The notes beneath the pieces are model-generated. The model had not been told where the DNA came from. It saw only the letters and a program-made list of their open reading frames with translations, and searched no databases. A stretch of DNA of 64,000 nt from CAVPTL01 sp963708725 (GTDB lineage Bacteria > Actinomycetota > Thermoleophilia > Gaiellales > JAICJC01). Shown here one piece after another: positions 8,984 through 17,633 of this stretch (the first letter of the stretch is position 1; each line of letters starts with the position of its first letter). Both the position numbers and the translations under genes were made by a program. The stretch lies in the NCBI GenBank assembly GCA_963708725.1, contig CAVPTL010000008.1, forward strand, positions 806,001 through 870,000. The letters run 5' to 3'.

Positions 8984-9115
8984 GGAACTGCCTCCTGAAA
9001 GGGAACCGGCGCGTGGAGAGGACGGGGGAGTGGTTCCCGTATCGGCGATTCACCGCAGGCCTTTAGCCCGGGTTTCCCGTCACGCCCAGTCATCGGCCGG
9101 TAGGCTTGGCGGTCG

Positions 9116-10033
9116 ATGAGCAGTAGCGAACCTCGCCCCCGGATCGCCGTGATCGGTGCCGCGCTCGACCTGGGTTCGGGCCGCAGAGGAGTCGACATGG
9201 GCCCTTCTGCCATTCGGTATGGAGGCCTCGACGAACGGTTGGCCGCGCTCGGGCGTGACCGCTATGACCGGGGAAATGTGCTTGCCCCCACAGTCGAGCG
9301 ACTCTCGCAGGGAGATCCGTCGGCGCGCTACTGGGACTCGATCAAGCACACGTGTGAGGAGTTGGCTCGTGAGGTGGCGGCGGTGGTCGCGGCCGAGGAG
9401 ATACCGCTCGTGCTCGGGGGTGATCACGCGATCGCGATCGGGACGCTCGGCGGGCTCGCGCGTGCCCACGGCGCGCCTGGCGGCGTGATCTGGATCGACG
9501 CCCACTCCGATATCAACACGCCGTCGAGTTCGCCCAGCGGCAACGTGCACGGCATGCCGCTGGCGGTCACGCTGGGGCTCACCGACGACCCGCGGTTCAC
9601 CAGCGATGCCTGGGCCGTGCCCTCGGTGCTGGCCGAGCACACGGTGCTGGTGGGAGTTCGCAGCATCGACGTGGGCGAGCGCGACCATCTGCGGCGCACG
9701 GGGGTGACCGTGTTCACGATGTCCGACGTCGACCGTCACGGTATGCACCACATCATGGAGCACGCGGTCCGGGTCGCATCCGGTGGTGCGTTCATGCACG
9801 TCTCGTTTGACATGGACGTGGTCGACCCCGATCAGGCGCCCGGCGTCGGAACGCCGGTACGGGGCGGGATCACCTACCGCGAGGCGCATCTTGCAATGGA
9901 GGTGCTGGCCGACCGCGACCTGGTGACGTCGATGGAGATCGTCGAGGTCAACCCGGTGCTGGACGTGCACAACGCCACCGCGAACCTCGCGGTCGAGCTG
10001 GCCTGCTCAGCCTTCGGCAAGCGCATCCTGTAA
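9116..10033 (+). CDS. rocF: Arginase (ureohydrolase family)
   Basis: A 305-residue binuclear manganese enzyme that hydrolyses L-arginine to ornithine and urea. The metal-binding motifs are all present: GGDHAIAIGT, IDAHSDINTP and SFDMDVVDPDQAPG. SGNVHGMPLA is typical of arginase and differs from the agmatinase version, so arginase is preferred over agmatinase or formimidoylglutamase. No urease gene is seen. TAGGCT lies nine bases before the ATG as a likely -10 box. The gene converges on rarA, and a 31-bp palindrome separates the two. Confidence 0.85.
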   Translation: MSSSEPRPRIAVIGAALDLGSGRRGVDMGPSAIRYGGLDERLAALGRDRYDRGNVLAPTVERLSQGDPSARYWDSIKHTCEELAREVAAVVAAEEIPLVLGGDHAIAIGTLGGLARAHGAPGGVIWIDAHSDINTPSSSPSGNVHGMPLAVTLGLTDDPRFTSDAWAVPSVLAEHTVLVGVRSIDVGERDHLRRTGVTVFTMSDVDRHGMHHIMEHAVRVASGGAFMHVSFDMDVVDPDQAPGVGTPVRGGITYREAHLAMEVLADRDLVTSMEIVEVNPVLDVHNATANLAVELACSAFGKRIL

Positions 10034-10057
10034 CGAAACCGTGCCAAAAGAGTCCCG

Positions 10058-10088
10058 TGAATAAATGGTGCCTGGCACCATTTATTCA
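10058..10088. repeat. GGTGCC-N-GGCACC palindrome, copy 1
   Basis: A perfect 31-bp inverted repeat with arms TGAATAAATGGTGCC and GGCACCATTTATTCA around a central T. It lies between the convergent arginase and rarA genes. Its last three bases are the TGA stop of rarA read on the minus strand. The RNA would fold into a 15-bp stem from either strand, so a bidirectional terminator role is plausible. See copies at 21765, 42809, 42992, 47160 and 60699. Confidence 0.95.
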
Positions 10089-11279
10089 GTGGTATTTGCG
10101 GCCGACGAGCTCGTCGGGCAGGTATTGCTGACCGGCGGCGGCCGCTGGGTCGGAGTGCGGGTAGTGGTATCCGACTCCGTGGCCGAGCTGTTTCGCTCCG
10201 GGGTATGAGCCGTCGCGGAGGTGGGGCGGCGGTCGCAGCGCGCCGCGCTCGCGCACATCGGCCAGGGCCTTGTCGATCGCCACGTAGGCCTCGTTGGACT
10301 TTGGCGCTCGGGCCAGATACGACGCGCACTGCGACAGGTTGATCCGGCACTCGGGGAGCCCCACGAACTCGACCGCCCGCGCCGTCGCCACCGCGACCTC
10401 GAGCGCCCGCGGGTCGGCGTTACCGACGTCCTCGGATGCGAACACGATCATCCGCCGCACGATGAACTTGGGGTCCTCGCCGCCGGCGATCATCACGGCC
10501 AGGTAATAGACGGCGGCGTCGGGGTCGGAGCCACGCATGCTCTTGATAAACGCCGAGATCGTGTCGTAATGGCGATCCCCGCCCTTGTCATAGAGCAGCG
10601 GCTGCTTGCGGGCGGCATCGGCGACGTCCTTGGCCGAGACCACCCGGTCGGTCGCGGTTGCTGCCGCCGCCTCCACGATGTTGAGCGCGCTGCGCCCGTC
10701 GCCGCCGGCGGCGGAGACGATCGTCTCGCGCACGTCCTCGTCCAGGGTCACGCCGAGGTCGGCGGCGCCGCGCTCGACGATCCGGCCGAGCGACTCGCGG
10801 TCGATCGAATCCAGCTGATACAGCTGGCAGCGCGAAAGCAGGGCGGAGTTGACTTCGAAGTAGGGGTTCTCGGTGGTGGCGCCGATGAGCGTGATCAGCC
10901 CCGATTCGACCGCCGGCAGCAACGCGTCCTGCTGGCCCTTGTTGAACCGGTGGATCTCGTCCAGAAAGAGGATCGTGCGCCGCCCCGACGCCCCCAGCCG
11001 CTCGCTCGCCTGCGCCAGCACTCTGCGCACATCCGCGACTCCGGTCTGCACTGCCGAGAGCTCGACGAACTCGGCGTGGGTGCTTTGGGCGACGATCCGC
11101 GCCAGCGTGGTCTTGCCGCTTCCCGGGGGGCCGAAGAAGATCATCGATGGCACCCGGTCCGACGCGATCGCGCGCCGCAGGCCGCTGTCGGGGCCGACCA
11201 CGTCGACCTGGCCCTCGAACTGATCGAGTGTCAGCGGCCGCAGCCGCTGGGCCAACGGTGCTGCCGTTACCAGCCGCAC
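10086..11279 (-). CDS. rarA: Replication-associated recombination protein A (RarA/MgsA)
   Basis: A 397-residue AAA+ ATPase of the clamp-loader clade that acts at stalled replication forks. Walker A is GPPGSGKT at residues 50-57, Walker B is ILFLDEIHRF, and the sensor motif GATTENP follows. The C-terminal MgsA domain is clear (YDTISAFIKSMRGSDPDAA, then IVRRMIVFASEDVGNAD). The only usual start is the GTG at 11279, yet the frame stays open upstream and encodes DLFSDSAE, which resembles the conserved RarA N-terminus; an unusual start codon is possible. The stop codon lies inside palindrome copy 1. Divergent from the M20 peptidase gene. Confidence 0.93.
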   Translation of the reverse strand: MRLVTAAPLAQRLRPLTLDQFEGQVDVVGPDSGLRRAIASDRVPSMIFFGPPGSGKTTLARIVAQSTHAEFVELSAVQTGVADVRRVLAQASERLGASGRRTILFLDEIHRFNKGQQDALLPAVESGLITLIGATTENPYFEVNSALLSRCQLYQLDSIDRESLGRIVERGAADLGVTLDEDVRETIVSAAGGDGRSALNIVEAAAATATDRVVSAKDVADAARKQPLLYDKGGDRHYDTISAFIKSMRGSDPDAAVYYLAVMIAGGEDPKFIVRRMIVFASEDVGNADPRALEVAVATARAVEFVGLPECRINLSQCASYLARAPKSNEAYVAIDKALADVRERGALRPPPHLRDGSYPGAKQLGHGVGYHYPHSDPAAAAGQQYLPDELVGRKYH

Positions 11280-11323
11280 CTCGGCCGAATCTGAGAACAG
11301 GTCGCCGGAGATGGGGTAAAGCC

Positions 11324-11329
11324 TATACT
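11324..11329 (+). promoter_or_regulatory. -10 box of the M20 peptidase gene
   Basis: TATACT is followed by six bases (CGGGCG) and then the ATG at 11336. There is no ribosome-binding site in that gap. This is a clear case of the leaderless arrangement seen repeatedly in the window. Confidence 0.55.
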
Positions 11330-11335
11330 CGGGCG

Positions 11336-12643
11336 ATGATTACCACCGACCTGCGCGCCGCCGCCAGCGACCTCCTTTCGGCGCTGATCCAGATCAACAC
11401 CACCAATCCGCCCGGTAACGAGACCGCCGCCGCGGAATACCTCGCCGCGTATCTGGCCGAGGCCGGGGTCGAGTCGACCCTGGTCGGAGCCGACCCGCTG
11501 CGCCAAAATCTCGTGGCCAGGATCCGGGGCCGCGGTACCGGGCCCTCGCTGCTGCTTCTGGGTCACACCGACGTTGTCGTTGCCGACCCCAGCGAGTGGT
11601 CGGTCGACCCGTTCTCGGGGCTCGATCGCGACGAGTACATCTGGGGCCGTGGCGCCCTTGACATGAAGGGCCAGGTGGCGGCCGAGGCGGTTGCCTTCGC
11701 TGCTCTCGCGCGCGACGGCTGGCAGGGCAACGGCGATCTCGTGTTGTGCGCGGTCGCCGACGAGGAGGTCGGCATCGGCGTCGGCGCGTCGTGGATCGTC
11801 GAAGCCCATCCGGAGCTCGTGCGTACCGAGTACGTGATCAACGAGGGCGGCGGTGAGCGATTCGACCACGAAGGCCGGGTCGTCTACAACGTCGATGTCG
11901 GCGAGAAGATGTGCTCGGCGTTCGAGATCACGGTCTACGGCCGTAGCGCCCACGCGTCTGGAGCATTCATCTCGGACAACGCCCTGCCCAAGATCGCGCC
12001 GGTGATCGAGCGGATCGAGCGGATGGCGCGTCCTGCTCACGAGCTGCCCGAGCTCAACGCCTTCCTGGTCGGCATCGGTGCCGAGGGTGCGGACGCCACC
12101 GAGCTCGCCAGGCAGGCCCGCACGTCGAACCTTGCGCTCTCGGAGGTGCTCGGGCCGATGCTCGGCGCTGTGATCACGCCCACCGGCCTGGAGGCCTCCC
12201 CGCGGGCGAGCGTCAACGTCGTCCCGGGACGGTGTGTGCTTCGCTGCGACTGCCGGATTCTGCCCGGACAGACCCAGGAGCAGGTTCGCGCCGCCGTCGC
12301 CCTCGCGCTCGACGGGATCGAGCACGACTTCGAGTTCGTGGAGAGCGTCGGTGGCAGCAGCTCATCCGCGAATTCTCCGCTGTTCGACGCGATCGCAGGG
12401 TTCGTTCCGACGATGGAACCCGGCGCCACGGCGGTGCCGTCGATCTCGTCCGGATTCACCGATAGCCACTTCTTTCGAAGCGCCTTCGGCAACGTCGCCT
12501 ACGGGTTCATGCCCAAGCGCACGCCGCCGACCGAGACCTGGCCGCTGATCCATTCGGGTGACGAGCGGGTGTCCAAGGACGACCTGGAGCTCGCCGCCCA
12601 GTTCTTTCTGCACGCCGCGCACACGATCGGCGAGCTGGAATGA
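11336..12643 (+). CDS. M20 family metallopeptidase (ArgE/DapE-like)
   Basis: A 435-residue zinc-dependent amidohydrolase. The metal and catalytic motifs are LLLGHTDVV, GRGALDMKG and AVADEEVG, and the dimerisation domain begins near YGRSAHASG. This is the family of acetylornithine deacetylase, succinyl-diaminopimelate desuccinylase and various aminoacylases or carboxypeptidases; the exact substrate cannot be chosen from the sequence. The ATG at 11336 is preferred because it follows a TATACT box by six bases, although the frame is open further upstream inside rarA on the other strand. The next gene starts in its stop codon (ATGA). Confidence 0.88.
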   Translation: MITTDLRAAASDLLSALIQINTTNPPGNETAAAEYLAAYLAEAGVESTLVGADPLRQNLVARIRGRGTGPSLLLLGHTDVVVADPSEWSVDPFSGLDRDEYIWGRGALDMKGQVAAEAVAFAALARDGWQGNGDLVLCAVADEEVGIGVGASWIVEAHPELVRTEYVINEGGGERFDHEGRVVYNVDVGEKMCSAFEITVYGRSAHASGAFISDNALPKIAPVIERIERMARPAHELPELNAFLVGIGAEGADATELARQARTSNLALSEVLGPMLGAVITPTGLEASPRASVNVVPGRCVLRCDCRILPGQTQEQVRAAVALALDGIEHDFEFVESVGGSSSSANSPLFDAIAGFVPTMEPGATAVPSISSGFTDSHFFRSAFGNVAYGFMPKRTPPTETWPLIHSGDERVSKDDLELAAQFFLHAAHTIGELE

Positions 12644-13443
12644 GCGCCGAGCCGTCCGACAAGGTGCGGCTGGGAGGTATGGCCCTTCGCAACGGCATCC
12701 TCGTCCACAGCTTCGACCACTGGGCCGCCGCGGTGCGGACTCCCCAGGGTGAGATCAAGCTCGCCTCGGGTCGCAAGCCCGAACTGCCCGACGTGCTGGT
12801 GAACACCCCCGTTGTTCGGGGGGTGGCGCGGATGGCCGAGGTCGGATACCTGCTGCCGACCCTTCGGCGACGGCTACCCGAGGCTCGGCTTCCGTTTGAA
12901 GCTCCGGGCATGGGCGGCGCGCTGGCGGCATCGGCGCTGATCTCGACGGTGGTGCGGCGGTCGAAACTGCCGGTGGCGGTCGCGGAGGGTGTCGCGGTCG
13001 GGATGTCACTGGTGCCCGCGCTGATGGCGATCCGCGGATCGCAGGTCGCCGGCTACCACGGCGCCGAGCACAAGGCGATCGGCGGGTACGAGCAGGACAC
13101 CGACGCGATCGACGTGGCCAAGGAGCACGAACGCTGCGGCTCGCACATGGTCGGCCCGATGCTGGTCGCGACCGCGGCCGGCAGCACGTTGGTGGCTCGA
13201 ATGCCCGCATCTCGTCGCGGCCCCGCTCGGTTGCTGACCGGCCTGGCGGCGATCGGCGTTGCCGCCGAGTCGTTCTCGTGGATGACCCGGCACCCCGATC
13301 ACCCGGTCGCGCGTGCGCTCAGCCGCCCCGGCTTCGAGCTCCAGCGAGTGGGGGCGACGCGGGAGCCGACTGCCGAAGAGCTCGAAGTCGCACGTACCGC
13401 GCTGGACGAGGTGCTGCGGCTCGAGGGCGTCGAGTCACATTGA
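12640..13443 (+). CDS. DUF1385 membrane protein (YqhQ-like)
   Basis: 267 residues. The signature YHGAEHKAIGGYE and the later ERCGSHMVGPM identify DUF1385. The middle of the protein has several moderately hydrophobic stretches that may span the membrane. The His and Glu residues of the signature and the Cys in RCGS suggest a metal site (inference); the biochemical role of the family is not established. The start codon overlaps the M20 peptidase stop by four bases, so the two are probably translated together. Confidence 0.8.
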   Translation: MSAEPSDKVRLGGMALRNGILVHSFDHWAAAVRTPQGEIKLASGRKPELPDVLVNTPVVRGVARMAEVGYLLPTLRRRLPEARLPFEAPGMGGALAASALISTVVRRSKLPVAVAEGVAVGMSLVPALMAIRGSQVAGYHGAEHKAIGGYEQDTDAIDVAKEHERCGSHMVGPMLVATAAGSTLVARMPASRRGPARLLTGLAAIGVAAESFSWMTRHPDHPVARALSRPGFELQRVGATREPTAEELEVARTALDEVLRLEGVESH

Positions 13444-13454
13444 CTCGCCACGTC

Positions 13455-13482
13455 TTGTAACTTGTCCAGTTGAACGTACTCT
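13455..13482 (+). promoter_or_regulatory. Promoter of the FtsH-like gene
   Basis: TTGTAA (13455-13460) and TACTCT (13477-13482) are separated by 16 bases. The GTG start follows the -10 box after six bases, again without room for a ribosome-binding site. Confidence 0.5.
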
Positions 13483-13488
13483 TACTGT

Positions 13489-15090
13489 GTGCTTTGGATC
13501 AACCTCAACGGTTGGCCGGCGACACTCCTGGACGCATTCCACCACTTCCTGGTGGAGTGGGGCATTTTCATCATCTTCGGGTTGCTGGCCTACTTCTCGT
13601 GGAAGCTGGTGCGGTCGATCCCGTCCACCAAGCCCCACACCATCGACCCGCGCGACGACACCCGGGTGCGCTGGGATGACGTGGCCGGTCTGGAGGAGCC
13701 GCGTCTCGAACTCGAGGAGATCGTGCAGTTCCTTGCCGATCCCACCCGGTTCGAGAAGCTGGGGGCGCGCGTGCCGAAGGGCGTGCTCATGCACGGGCCG
13801 CCGGGTACCGGTAAGACGCTCCTGGCCAAGGCGGTGGCGGGCGAATCGGGCGCCAACTTCTACTTCCAAAGCGCGTCGGCGTTCGTCGAGATGTGGTCGG
13901 GTCTGGGCGCGGCCCGCATCCGCAAACTGTTTGCGACCGCCCGCGAGAACCAACCGGCAATCATCTTCATCGACGAGCTGGATGCCGTCGGCTCAAAACG
14001 GGTCGGCGGCGGCAACAACCGTGAGCACGACCAGACTCTGAACCAGCTGTTGGTCGAGCTCGACGGCTTCGACGAGCACGACCGCCTGGTCGTCGTGGCC
14101 GCCTCCAACCGGCTCGAGGATCTCGATCCCGCGCTGCTGCGGCCGGGCCGGTTCGACCGGCACGTCCTGATCAGCCCGCCCGATCTCACCAGCCGCGAGG
14201 AGATCCTGGCGGTCCACACCCGCAACAAACCGCTGGCTCCCGACGTCCGCCTCAAGGAGCTGTCGCGCCAGACGGCGGGGCTGACGGGCGCCGACCTGGC
14301 GAACATCTGTAATGAGGCCGCCATCTCGGCCGGCCGTGCCGGCCGCGACCGGCTGACCTACGAGGATTTCAGTCACGCCCTGGAGCGGGTGGTCGCCGGG
14401 CTCGAGCAGCGCAAGCTGATCACCGAGAAGGAGAAGCGGGTGATCGCCTACCACGAGGCCGGTCATGCGCTGATCGCCCACCTCACCAGCGAGGAGATCC
14501 ACAAGGTCACCATCCTCCCCCGCGGCCGGGCGCTGGGCATGATGATGCGACTGCCCGAGGAGGATCGACACCTCGCCTCCGAGGACGAGCTCGAGGATTG
14601 GCTCAAGATCAGCCTGGGTGGCCGCGCGGCCGAGCAGGTGGTGTTCGGGCGGATCACCAACGGTGCGGCCTCCGATCTCGACCACGCCACGTCGATCGCG
14701 CGCATGATGGTGTTTGACTGGGGTATGGGCGCGAGCACCCGCTCGCTCCAGATGCGGGCCGACGACTACGCGCTCTCGGAGGAGACCAAGCAGCTGCGCG
14801 ACCGCGAGCTGCGCGAGATCACCGAGCGCGCCCTGATCTGGGCTGCACGGATGGTCGCCGAGCACCGCGTCCAGCTCGACCGGCTCGCACAGGCGCTGCT
14901 CGAGCGCGAGACGCTCTCTCGCCTCGAGATCGCCGAGCTGTTGTCCGACCTCGAGCCGGTATCCGACGCCTCGCGCCAGGTCGGGGTCGAGATCGTGCGA
15001 GGAGACGTGGTCGAGGCGCCACCGCAGCTGCTTCCGGCGCTCCGTGCCGACCCGGTTGCCGGCGACGAGCCGGCCCCCACCGAGCCCTGA
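13489..15090 (+). CDS. FtsH-like ATP-dependent zinc metalloprotease, short N-terminus
   Basis: 533 residues. A single hydrophobic segment (about 24-41) precedes an AAA+ domain with Walker A GPPGTGKT (about 103-110), Walker B IIFIDELDA and the second region of homology (LLRPGRFDRHV). The peptidase domain has the zinc motif HEAGH (about 322-326) and the later Asp in SDLDHAT. Classical FtsH has two membrane helices around a roughly 70-residue extracytoplasmic domain; that domain and one helix are missing. It probably degrades membrane or soluble proteins from the inner face of the membrane. The genuine housekeeping ftsH may lie elsewhere in the genome. Confidence 0.88.
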   Translation: MLWINLNGWPATLLDAFHHFLVEWGIFIIFGLLAYFSWKLVRSIPSTKPHTIDPRDDTRVRWDDVAGLEEPRLELEEIVQFLADPTRFEKLGARVPKGVLMHGPPGTGKTLLAKAVAGESGANFYFQSASAFVEMWSGLGAARIRKLFATARENQPAIIFIDELDAVGSKRVGGGNNREHDQTLNQLLVELDGFDEHDRLVVVAASNRLEDLDPALLRPGRFDRHVLISPPDLTSREEILAVHTRNKPLAPDVRLKELSRQTAGLTGADLANICNEAAISAGRAGRDRLTYEDFSHALERVVAGLEQRKLITEKEKRVIAYHEAGHALIAHLTSEEIHKVTILPRGRALGMMMRLPEEDRHLASEDELEDWLKISLGGRAAEQVVFGRITNGAASDLDHATSIARMMVFDWGMGASTRSLQMRADDYALSEETKQLRDRELREITERALIWAARMVAEHRVQLDRLAQALLERETLSRLEIAELLSDLEPVSDASRQVGVEIVRGDVVEAPPQLLPALRADPVAGDEPAPTEP

Positions 15091-15093
15091 CCG

Positions 15094-15462
15094 CTAGTCG
15101 GTGGAGTCGTCGGCGGGCAGCTCCTCGGCCACCGTCTCGACCGGCCCGTCGTCGGCGTCTGCGTCCTCGTCGCTCTCGCCCTTGAGTTCGGCAATCTCGG
15201 CGACTTTCTCGTCGACCTGACGGCGCAGATCGGCGATTTTCGCCGCCGCTCCCGCCAGCTCGCCCGATCGCTCGGCCAGCCCGTTTTGGTTGTAGAGCGT
15301 GTACGCGCTGCGACCGAAGTCGGTCAGCGCCTCCTTCTCTTCGCCCTTGAGTGTTCGCAGCTGCATCTGCAGCTGTCCGGTTTTCGCAGTCTCCTGCGTT
15401 CGCTCGGCGACGGTCGAAGCCACGTCCATCGCCTGAACCTTGAGCTTGTCCAGGAACTCCAT
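15094..15462 (-). CDS. Small coiled-coil protein with acidic tail
   Basis: 122 residues, unrecognised beyond a general resemblance to small coiled-coil proteins of actinobacteria. Residues 1-50 are amphipathic, residues 60-95 form a heptad-like stretch (AAKIADLRRQVDEKVAEI), and the last 25 are rich in Asp and Glu. No membrane segment or enzyme motif is visible. The ATG at 15462 has a purine-rich AGGGGG upstream and is preferred over a longer in-frame start. The gene converges on the FtsH-like gene with three bases between stops, and is divergent from the epimerase gene. Confidence 0.6.
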   Translation of the reverse strand: MEFLDKLKVQAMDVASTVAERTQETAKTGQLQMQLRTLKGEEKEALTDFGRSAYTLYNQNGLAERSGELAGAAAKIADLRRQVDEKVAEIAELKGESDEDADADDGPVETVAEELPADDSTD

Positions 15463-15503
15463 GTCGCCCCCTGATGGTGGAAGTCTCGTAACATGCGGGC
15501 GCA

Positions 15504-15929
15504 ATGCACCCGCTTTCCGTCCATCATATCGGGCACGCCGTGGCCGACCTCGATTCCGCCGTGAACACCTATCAGCGGCTTCTGGGGGCCACTCTGGAGC
15601 ACCGCGAGACGGTCGTCGAGCAGGGAGTCGAAGCCGCTTCGATGCATGTCGGCGACTCGCGCATCGAGCTGCTGGCTCCGCTTGGAGCCGATACGCCGGT
15701 CGGTCGGTTTCTGGAGAAGCGCGGCCCAGGAATGCACCATGTCGCCTACGAGGTGACCGATATCCGAGCGGCGCTGGCCGACGCGGCCCGCGCCGGGGCG
15801 GAGCTGATCGACGACAGCCCGCGGGTCGGATTGTTTGGACTCGAGGTGGCGTTCATTCATCCCGAGAGCGTCGATGGAGTACTGGTGGAGCTTGTTTCCC
15901 AATCGAGAACTGGAGCTGAGCATGGCTGA
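15504..15929 (+). CDS. mce: Methylmalonyl-CoA epimerase
   Basis: A 141-residue VOC-fold enzyme that interconverts (R)- and (S)-methylmalonyl-CoA in propionate and odd-chain or branched-chain degradation. Metal-binding and catalytic positions are visible in HHIGHAV near the start, GVEAASMHVGDSRIELLAP, GPGMHHVAYEV in the second module and GVLVELV near the end. The length is normal. TAACAT lies nine bases before the ATG. The mutase is not in this window. The next small gene overlaps its 3' end by eight bases. Confidence 0.88.
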   Translation: MHPLSVHHIGHAVADLDSAVNTYQRLLGATLEHRETVVEQGVEAASMHVGDSRIELLAPLGADTPVGRFLEKRGPGMHHVAYEVTDIRAALADAARAGAELIDDSPRVGLFGLEVAFIHPESVDGVLVELVSQSRTGAEHG

Positions 15930-16140
15930 CGACGTGACCCGGATCGAGATCGGCTTTGAGGGTGGACTGATCGCGGGCTTCAAGCTTTCGGAGGGCGAGT
16001 GGGCCATCCTGGCCTCCGCGCTGCCCGCGGGCACCGGACACGTGAGCGTCACGTCCGACGACGGCACCGACGTCTATATCGACGTCTCGAAGATCGCCTA
16101 TGTGAAGCGTGAGCCGCGCGTCAGCAAGGTCGGATTCTGA
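15922..16140 (+). CDS. Small conserved-looking protein of unknown function
   Basis: 72 residues. The sequence begins MADDVTRIEIGFEGG and alternates beta-like segments (IEIGFEGGLIAGFKL, GHVSVTSDDGTDVYIDVSKIAYV), suggesting a small all-beta fold. No membrane segment or catalytic motif is visible. It overlaps the end of the epimerase gene by eight bases with GGAGCTGAG just upstream, and the phosphatase gene follows closely, so it is probably read with the epimerase. I do not recognise the family. Confidence 0.6.
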   Translation: MADDVTRIEIGFEGGLIAGFKLSEGEWAILASALPAGTGHVSVTSDDGTDVYIDVSKIAYVKREPRVSKVGF

Positions 16141-16163
16141 CATCCCGCTGGTGTGACCGGGCG

Positions 16164-16559
16164 GTGGTCGCCTATACAACCGCGGGCAACTACGGCGCGT
16201 GTTGGATCGTCGCCGGCGTGGTCACGCGACGTCCGTTTCGCACGGCCGCGACCGTGTGGGGCACGCTCGCCGCAAACTACGGCGTGAAGCGGCTCGTGAA
16301 CCGTGAGCGGCCGGGTACCGACAGGCCGGCGATGATCCCGCTTCCGAGCTCGCCGTCGTTTCCGTCGAGTCACGCTGCCATGTCGGTGGCGGCGGCGTTC
16401 GTCCTGTCCCAATCGGACCCGCGACGAGCGCCACTGTGGGTGCTGGCCGCGGCCTTGATGTGCGCCAGCCGGGTGTATGTCGGTGCCCACCACCGCAGCG
16501 ATGTCGCAGCCGGCGTCGTGGTCGGAGCGGTCGGCGGCGCGGTCGGCGTGAGCGTCTGA
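16164..16559 (+). CDS. Short PAP2-type phosphatase
   Basis: About 131 residues holding the three PAP2 motifs in order: KRLVNRERP, PSFPSSHAA and SRVYVGAHHRSDVAAG. The two catalytic histidines and the basic residues are present. Family members act on membrane lipid phosphates such as phosphatidic acid or undecaprenyl diphosphate. The protein is short: the first helices of larger PAP2 enzymes are missing. GTG at 16164 is chosen because no better start exists after the previous stop. Its stop overlaps the ychF start (TGATG). Confidence 0.75.
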   Translation: MVAYTTAGNYGACWIVAGVVTRRPFRTAATVWGTLAANYGVKRLVNRERPGTDRPAMIPLPSSPSFPSSHAAMSVAAAFVLSQSDPRRAPLWVLAAALMCASRVYVGAHHRSDVAAGVVVGAVGGAVGVSV

Positions 16560-17633
16560 TGGCCGGCCTCGAGGTGGGGCTGGTGGGGCTCCCGAACAGC
16601 GGTAAGTCGACGGTGTTCAACGCGCTCACCGGCGGTGGCGCCACGGTGGCGCCGCATATGTTCTCGACCACCGAGTCGATGACGGCGCTGGCCGACGTGC
16701 GCGACCCGCGGCTGGCGCAGCTCGCCCAGCTTTCCGAGTCCGTGAAGATCGTCCCCGCTCAGCTTCAGGTGGTCGATATCGCCGCGTTGGTGAAGGGAGC
16801 ATCGACCGGCGAGGGCCTGGGCAACCAGTTCCTCGGGAGCATCCGCACCACCGACGCGGTGTTGCACGTGGTGCGGGCGTTCGAGGATGGGGCGGTGGCT
16901 CATCCATCCGGGCCGCGTCGATCCACTCGACGACGCCGAGACGATCGACCTCGAGCTGATCCTCGCCGATCAGGAGGCGATCGAGCGCCGGCTCCAGCGG
17001 GTCGCAAAGACGGCCAAGAGCGGCGACCGGGATGCCGTGGCCGAGCAGACCGCGCTGAACGAGCTGACCACATGGCTCGATCAGGGTCACCCGGCGCGCT
17101 CGGCGGGCGTCGAGATTCCTGCGACCGTCGACCTTTTGACCGCCAAGCCCACGCTCTACATCGCCAATGTGGACGACAGCGGCAACTCCGAGGCCGTGGA
17201 ATCGCTCACCGCCTACGCTCGTGAGCGCGACACGGAGTGCATCGCGATCAACGCCAAGATCGAGGCCGAGCTGGCCGAGCTCTCCACCGAAGAAGCCCAG
17301 GCGTTTCTGGAAGATCTCGGGATCGATCAGCCGGCGCTCGACCGCATCAGCCTGGCTGCCTACCGGCTGCTCGACCTGATTCCGTTTTTCACCACCGGCC
17401 CCACGGAGACCCGCGCCTGGACGATCCGTCGCGGTCAAAACGCCCAGCGGGCGGCCGGTCGGATTCACTCCGACCTCGAACGCGGGTTCATCCGAGCCGA
17501 GGTGGTGCCGACCGAGCAACTGCTGGAGGCCGGGTCAGAGGTCGAGGCCAAGAAGCGCGGCTGGGTGCGGGTCGAGGGACGCGACTACGTTGTGGTCGAC
17601 GGTGACGTTCTGAACGTGCGCTTCAACGTGTGA
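16559..17633 (+). pseudogene. ychF: ychF (OLA1/YchF ATPase), split by a +1 frameshift
   Basis: Two reading frames together give a full-length YchF of about 357 residues. The first part has Walker A GLPNSGKST (residues 10-18) and a full G domain up to FEDGAVAH. The second resumes at GRVDPLDDAETIDLELILADQEAIERR and runs through the TGS-like domain to WVRVEGRDYVVVDGDV. The frames join if one G is removed from the GGG at 16910-16912, giving HPSGRVDP as in the family. YchF is nearly universal, so a sequencing or assembly error is as likely as true decay. It follows the PAP2 gene with overlapping stop and start codons, and its 3' end overlaps the convergent HD gene by 11 bases. Confidence 0.85.

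Noticed and set aside
10294..10506. Reading frames opposite to rarA, nuo and other genes, some several hundred codons long
   Set aside because: They are rich in Arg, Pro, His and Gly, show no family motifs, and mirror strong genes on the other strand. High GC makes stop codons rare in all frames.
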